Origin: Tubiluchus corallicola
Taxonomy: Eukaryota > Priapulida > Priapulimorpha > Priapulimorphida > Tubiluchidae
Length of the DNA: 61,689 nt
Assembly (NCBI GenBank): GCA_030141605.1
Contig: JAQGDQ010000590.1
Span: forward strand, 72,501-134,189
Reading direction: 5' to 3'
Part shown: positions 58,201 through 61,689 of the stretch, one piece after another
Position numbering within the stretch: position 1 is the first letter of the stretch
Layout of the letters: the number at the start of each line of letters is the position of its first letter
Made by a program: the position numbers and the translations under genes
Notes under the pieces: model-generated
The model's database searches: none
The model's input: only the letters and a program-made list of their open reading frames with translations
Told to the model about the DNA's origin: nothing

Positions 58201-58310
58201 TTTTAATGGTAGATGCTTATGCTGTTCGCGTTCACGTGGTTGAAGTACATCGTGGTAGTGAAGGGCAAGTTGGATCACTAGCCCTGAAATTATACGGCTG
58301 TTTTACGTAG
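46027..58310 (+). CDS. Discoidin (F5/8C)-domain protein with N-terminal membrane segment, five exons
   Basis: Exons 46027-46217, 49457-49571, 51994-52182, 54503-54616 and 58149-58310 join in phase (2, 0, 0, 0) to give 256 residues. The N-terminus is basic and then hydrophobic (LIHIFVFLLVIKFAN, about 17-31), acting as a signal anchor or signal peptide. A short acidic stem with one Cys follows (DKEECQYFAEG). Residues about 103-256 form one complete discoidin domain: PLGMSDGTIPNEAI, ARLEGPPYGWRMYTG, IQLGGPRTITGITTH, WVTRYTLSYS and finally LKLYGC. Such domains bind carbohydrate, lipid heads or collagen outside the cell. The usual Cys at the start of the domain is not obvious. ATG follows directly on an acceptor (TTTTCACACTGCAG), so a non-coding first exon probably lies upstream. 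AATAAA is at 58389. Confidence 0.85.
46400..47725. mobile_element. Element family G, copy 1, interrupted by family A
   Basis: 46460-46862 and 47500-47725 match the two halves of 58430-58985 (shared: GTAACTGCAGTGTTTGCACT, CACAACACTCTGATACACTT, GTACACCAGACTAAGCTA). The 640 bases between are a family-A element. Confidence 0.7.
46862..47495. mobile_element. Family-A element inserted in family G
   Basis: Starts TTAAAGGACAAGATAAGG and contains CATTACATGACGTCACTATG and CTCCAGGGTGCACCACTCAC. It is inverted relative to 21550-22135 and parallel to 52940-53500. Confidence 0.75.
47950..48270. mobile_element. Element family F, copy 2
   Basis: Starts GGTCAAAGGTTAAGTGTACC and ends GTTAATCTTTGACC; inverted relative of 16960-17360, sharing the complement of CGCAGCCCATGCT and GTGTACACTTGAC. 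Confidence 0.65.
48395..48550. repeat. About 82-bp direct duplication
   Basis: Two near-identical copies containing AAAGTACTGCATCGTACACT and TTGCCATACTATATAACTC. Confidence 0.85.
48835..49405. repeat. 54-bp minisatellite with acceptor-like units, about 10 copies
   Basis: Each unit has TTATTTTCAGCA followed by AAGGATTGTCA and CCATCTGAAGTGTATAAAAT. The unit is a multiple of three, so two artefactual frames run through it (48479-48973, 48886-49428). The array ends about 50 bases before coding exon 2 of the discoidin gene. Confidence 0.93.
49457..49571 (+). CDS. Discoidin gene, coding exon 2
   Basis: Of several nearby AGs, only the acceptor ACTACAACAG keeps the frame from exon 1 (phase 2); the upstream CTCTCAG would give an immediate stop. 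Donor ATAGGG/GTACGT. Encodes the acidic stem: DKEECQYFAEGFVESEIN and 20 further residues. Confidence 0.7.
49572..49944 (+). other. Intron segment
   Basis: AT-rich; nothing supported. Confidence 0.4.
49945..50420. repeat. 63-bp minisatellite, about 7.5 copies
   Basis: Unit contains GTCGACCTGTTAATGACTCA and AGTTTCAACAACAAAGGATA. Confidence 0.92.
50421..51059 (+). other. Intron segment
   Basis: A purine-rich patch at 50810-50910; otherwise nothing recognised. Confidence 0.4.
51062..51178. repeat. 36-bp tandem repeat, 3 copies
   Basis: Unit CAGACCGTGGCGCCACGTAA plus TGGGGAAAATAGTGTA; includes the palindrome TGGCGCCA. Confidence 0.9.
51179..51900. other. GC-richer block of unknown origin in the intron
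   Basis: About 700 bases with visibly higher GC than the surroundings, beginning right after the 36-bp repeats. It has AATAAAGG near 51530 and no ORF or matching second copy in the window. An old LTR or other foreign insert is possible. Confidence 0.35.
51994..52182 (+). CDS. Discoidin gene, coding exon 3 (start of the domain)
   Basis: Acceptor TGTTATTTTCAG; donor ACGCAC/GTATGT; phase 0 both ends, 63 codons. Encodes LEGMPLGMSDGTIPNEAISG and, further on, RLEGPPYGWRMYTGAVLTIQ, classic discoidin strands. Confidence 0.9.
52220..52610. repeat. Degenerate TTGGTAC/GAGGAAAAT repeat
   Basis: Short interleaved repeats of TTTGGTACGAGGAAA and ATGGTACCAGGATTG, beginning about 40 bases after exon 3. Confidence 0.75.
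52940..53500. mobile_element. Family-A element, long copy
   Basis: Starts TTAACGGACAAGAAAAGGGG and contains TTACATGACGTCACCTACGC and CCTCCAGGGTGCACCACTCA. It lies parallel to 46862-47495. Confidence 0.7.
53501..54502 (+). other. Intron segment
   Basis: 53885-53960 starts TTTAAAGGAAGACCGGACGA and may be the end of another TTAAAGG element. The rest is unassigned. Confidence 0.4.
54503..54616 (+). CDS. Discoidin gene, coding exon 4
   Basis: Acceptor TTAAATTTTCAG; donor TCCGCC/GTAAGT; phase 0, 38 codons. Encodes VCTYDLWVTRYTLSYSKSSN and WQDYLTNDGSA, the middle strands of the domain. Confidence 0.88.
54676..55094. mobile_element. Small inverted-repeat element with GTGGCGGAT ends
   Basis: Left end TAGTGGCGGATTTAGGGG and right end CCTGCATCCGCCCCTG are imperfect inverted repeats. 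TTCCT lies just outside both ends and may be part of a target duplication. hAT-like by its ends. Non-coding. Confidence 0.5.
55300..56965. repeat. 26-bp minisatellite resembling a 3' splice site, about 60 copies
   Basis: Unit TTATTTCTAATAGGGCCTAT plus TTCAGG. Each unit has a branch-point-like CTAAT, a short pyrimidine-rich run and CAG/G, on the sense strand of the discoidin intron it occupies. Single-base variants are scattered throughout. Confidence 0.95.
57095..57260 (+). mobile_element. tRNA-derived SINE, diverged
   Basis: 57110-57165 resembles the 3' half of a tRNA head with a B-box-like GTAAGTTCGATAT. It is followed by CGGATCATACAAACGACTTT and GATACCTGCTGTTGCCCTG, which resemble the conserved body found in SINEs of many invertebrates. 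It lacks a clear A box. The match is from memory of such families. Confidence 0.45.
57350..57375. repeat. Short CATCAT microsatellite
   Basis: ATC/ACC trinucleotides. Confidence 0.7.
57472..57572. repeat. 37-39-bp tandem repeat, 3 copies
   Basis: Unit TAGATCTACTGAGCTAGTTT plus AATCGTAAGCA. Confidence 0.85.
57573..58148 (+). other. Last intron, 3' part
   Basis: Nothing supported beyond AT-rich sequence. Confidence 0.4.
58149..58310 (+). CDS. Discoidin gene, last exon
   Basis: Acceptor TTATAATTGTAG; phase 0; stop TAG at 58308-58310. Encodes VKLFEDNFDRRTHVSHEVLM and ends LALKLYGCFT; the LYGC end is the usual close of a discoidin domain. Confidence 0.88.
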   Translation, partial: VKLFEDNFDRRTHVSHEVLMVDAYAVRVHVVEVHRGSEGQVGSLALKLYGCFT

Positions 58311-58388
58311 ACAAGCTACATCATTCTAATTGTTTTACTGAACTTTTTCGTAAGCATACGTGTTGTGGTGCTACGGTTTCAAACCCAC

Positions 58389-58394
58389 AATAAA
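58389..58394 (+). terminator. Polyadenylation signal of the discoidin gene
   Basis: AATAAA 79 bases after the stop codon. Confidence 0.6.
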
Positions 58395-58429
58395 ATATCT
58401 ATATCAATGCAGTATTTCAGTTATTAACT

Positions 58430-58985
58430 TCATATCACTTGCTCCTTCAGTACCCTAAGTATATGTTGAATTTCACATGGTTTCATGAAATCTCATACTA
58501 AGCAGCAATTATATTATATTTAATTTTTCTTGGTTTCTACACCTCACACATGGATTTTCAGGTAAAATTATATATGAGTTGCATTTGCTTGGACAAATTA
58601 AAAATTGATGTTTTACGAAAAAATTTAAGAAAGCTTTCAGTAACTGCATTGTTTGCACTGTAACAATATACAGTATCAGTTGTGTGAAATCAGCTAATGC
58701 AGAAAATTTCAGCTATCCACACACAACACTCTGATACACTTCGGCCTCTACTCTATTTTTAAGGAGAAGTTCCTGTTAAAGGATGAAACGACTTAATTTG
58801 TCCTTGGCTGATTAATTAGTTTTCTCCTAGAATAGCAACAGAACTCTGCACTGTTTGGGCTGTAGCAAGCAGGTGATTTATAAAATAGTGTGTACGACTA
58901 TGCAAGTGTACACCAGACTAAGCTACTCAATAGGCTAAGTTGCAGTGAATGAAAAGGGCATGTTTTTCTTTATTTTACCAAACTA
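58430..58985. mobile_element. Element family G, uninterrupted copy 2
   Basis: Same sequence as the two halves at 46460-46862 and 47500-47725, but reads straight through GTTAAAGGATGAAACGAC where the other copy has the insert. Confidence 0.7.
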
Positions 58986-59280
58986 AATCACTTAAAATAT
59001 TAAAATAAATAGCACAATTGGATGGCTGATATTTTCCTGCGTAGAACAGTACCAAATTACTAATCATTTAGCTATGTCTGTGCACATTTTAATAGGGTTA
59101 TAACTTTTAACTTTTTGTAAAATAACTGATTTCCTACATTATCAATTGATGAACTTTTGCTTAAAAATAACAAAAATTACCTTAATTCCATTCAGTATTT
59201 AATAATGTCACCCCAACACAAAATTTCAAAAATTCTGTACACGTTTATATGGGAGTATCGGTACTATGAGTATCTGGAGA
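58986..59280. other. Gene-free interval
   Basis: Nothing recognised. Confidence 0.4.
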
Positions 59281-59281
59281 C

Positions 59282-59359
59282 TTCTAGAATTTTCTAGAAC
59301 GTTCAGGATGCTTCTAGAAGATTCTGATAATTTTGATAACATTCTAGTGTCTTCTAGAA
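59282..59359. promoter_or_regulatory. Cluster of heat-shock-element-like pentamers
   Basis: 59282-59304 reads TTC-GAA-TTC-GAA-TTC with two bases between each triplet, a perfect five-unit heat shock element. 59312-59324 has three more units, and 59342-59359 has TTC, then TTC-GAA. All fall in the same 5-base register. No gene start is known nearby, so function is uncertain; a decayed TTCTAGAANN repeat would look the same. Confidence 0.4.
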
Positions 59360-61689
59360 AAAAATTAACCTTTTAAAATTTAATATGGTAAATCCAATTT
59401 TTGGTTTGGGGCGACCTTTTTTGGAAATAAAATAAAATTAATGCCTTTTTTGTTAATTTTGGAAAAAAAGTTCATAGATTTATAACACAGGAACATGGGG
59501 TTACAAAAAAGTCATAACCCTGCACATACAGTAGCAGAAAAGTCATAGGTTTTACAAGACGTATTTTGAATGGTGCAGTCCTGAATGAGTTAAGTTTCAT
59601 TGTGATTTCATGTTATTGATTTTATTATCATCTTAATAATAGCATTGCTTCTTTTAAGTGTTACTGTGCCTTACAAATTTGCAGAATGTTTGAAAACGTT
59701 TGCAGTTTGACGTATAGTAACGATTAGAGAGGAAAAACAGAAGAAATGTTTTACGGGATGTGACTGCTGTTCATACATCATTGCCTAAATTTGCTAACAT
59801 CTCTTTGGAAGGTGCTGCCACCTTCGTTACCGGATCGTGCGTGCATGTGCAGCAGGATGCGTAGTTTCCCTGGCATTGTTCTCGGTTTGCATTGTTAAGA
59901 GGCAGATGGTCGGAGGTCACATGACTTTACGGTGAAAAATTATGTCAATTATATGGTGAATAAGTTAGAAATGCGGTGAATAAGTTAGTAATGCGGTGAA
60001 TTCATGTAGTAAATATAGTGGATACTATAGTAATTACGAAACGTTTATACGGTGATATGATTACGTTGTTTAGGAATGACATCGTATCTCTTCATCTGTA
60101 TTGTAACAATAAAGACGTTTGTGTAATTTGATTCACTGTTTTATGCGTTAAAATTATTTTCACCCGTTGAAGGCGTAATAACCACCCCGCAATCCGAACG
60201 AATAGCTGGTGAAGTTACACGGGATAATCGGATTTTAAGAACAAGTACATAATAATGTGTTCCAGACGATGTTTGTTATATTTTATCTAATATACATGTG
60301 CTACATATATGCAAATCGTGTTAAGGGCAAATTACCCATTTAATTAGTTTCCCGTTTTGCCTGAATCCGTTATTTTTAATTTTCTCACGTGAGGGAGCCA
60401 CAAACTTGATCGGACAGGTGAGCAATTGACGTCAAACATATTGGTCTCCACCTCCGCTGCAACGTTAGCATGCTCAGCAGCATTCGGGTGAACAGCTCAC
60501 GCAGGACAACAACTGTCCAAGCTAAACATGACATGAACAGCATGAACAGCATGACAGTGTCAACTAATGTCTAATTAGCAGATAAACTGATTGCATTTCT
60601 TCATAAACCAAATTTGCGAAGCAGCAGCTAGTTTTACACAAAATTAACACTTTACGTAGCCAGAAAATGACTTTTCAATTTAAACAGAATGTAGAGGCGA
60701 AGATTCAAAGCACTACAAAATACAGAGACATAAGTATAATAAAGAAACGAAGTCAGTTAGCCTTGCTTTACAATAAACGAGCAACAAAAATATCAAGTCT
60801 ATCTTATCTTTAAACATACGAATATCAAGCCTGCGATGTATTTTTCTGTATTAATTAATCATGTGCTCGTCTGCAAGATTTATCAAGTTTTTGTATTTTT
60901 CAGTTGGCAGGCTACGGAAATGGAATAAATTTGACTGTTCTTTCCATAAACGAGCCTTATATTGAATGCCCGAGTCACATAAGTCCCAATTGTATCTTCT
61001 AACCATGATTATAACTAGAAAACAGCGTAAAATGAGCTAATATTACATTGATGTATAATACAATTTTGACGACATTTGAAATAATTTTTAAGATCTCATT
61101 GAGATTTTTAAAAACTGGACAGAAAAGAGAACATTTAGTTTTGTCCTTATTTAAAGTTAAAGAAATAATTGTTTTTACCTAACTTGCAAAGCCATAAACA
61201 AAACTAAACCCCGTATTTTCTGGATTGCATAATGGTTTAATTAGTAACTCATTGACGTAAGCGTTTTGCATTTCTTCATATAAACAAAACTAGACGTTAT
61301 ATTTTCACTAATTCGTTTCCAATTTCAATTGACAATAATAAAATCTTCAATTAGGACACCTGGTAAGTACTTTTTGTGCTCAAATTTCCAGACCCACATA
61401 ATAAATCCATGGAAGCGTCTGTTGCAACGAGTCATCAGACGTGTTGGAATTCGACAGTGTATCTGAAGGGTTAAAATAAGTGATTAATAACCATGCCTCG
61501 GAGGAACTTAGTAAGTCTCCCTTTTTAGAAATCAGTATTATATGGGGGAATGCTTATGTATTGCGGCATTAGGAAGTGCAACCCAGTAAGACAATTAACT
61601 TAAAAATTAACAAAATGCTCGTTATCTCCGAATATAAAAATCTACACTACAAAATCACATGAATTCGTAATTAATTCTTGCAGAACATA
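59360..61689. other. Right end of window, no gene recognised
   Basis: AT-rich. 59940-60000 has a short GCGGTGAATAAGTTAG direct repeat, and AATAAA lies near 60108. No exon with splice signals or a domain could be supported on either strand. Confidence 0.4.

Overview
The window comes from a eukaryote, most likely an invertebrate animal. Genes are split by long AT-rich introns with GT/AG boundaries. The gene families are animal ones: spondin-2/mindin, copine, a BTBD2/3/6-like BTB-BACK protein and a discoidin (F5/8C) protein. Much of the rest is minisatellite and small inverted-repeat DNA transposons. I cannot name the phylum from sequence alone.

Layout. (1) 688-21255, + strand: the 3' part of a gene for a long coiled-coil protein, twelve exons that join in frame; its 5' end lies outside the window. 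Its 6.5-kb intron 10242-16722 holds a complete intronless copine gene (11980-13620) in the same orientation. (2) 23033-28562, - strand: a complete three-exon spondin-2-like gene (spondin domain, long charged linker, one TSP1 repeat), tail-to-tail with gene 1. Its first intron is largely satellite DNA, including about 54 copies of a 34-bp unit. (3) 28.6-36 kb: gene-poor, with two inverted arrays of one 44-bp repeat, a long TGAG array and a 33-bp array. (4) 36.05-39.54 kb, - strand: an intact single-exon BTB-BACK gene followed by two decayed copies of its 3' part. (5) 40.0-40.8 kb, - strand: a broken OTU-protease/CXC-motif ORF, probably mobile-element-derived. (6) 46027-58310, + strand: a five-exon gene for a protein with an N-terminal hydrophobic segment and one complete discoidin domain. 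(7) 58.3-61.7 kb: no gene recognised, but an element copy and a cluster of heat-shock-element-like pentamers.

The genes do not form a pathway. The spondin-2-like and discoidin proteins are both predicted to act at the cell surface or in the matrix; copine is a calcium-dependent phospholipid-binding protein; the BTB-BACK protein is probably a ubiquitin-ligase adaptor.

The repeats are the most unusual part. Nearly every large intron has a private tandem array. Several arrays have units that resemble splice signals: a branch-point/pyrimidine/AG unit in about 60 copies at 55.3-57.0 kb, an acceptor-like unit at 48.8-49.4 kb directly before an exon, and GTAAG/GTGAG-rich arrays at 24.9-25.6 and 32.1-32.9 kb. 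At least eight families of small dispersed elements are present, several starting with TTAAAGG. One copy is inserted inside another element whose uninterrupted relative lies 12 kb away. All joins were made by eye from splice signals and reading phase, without alignments.
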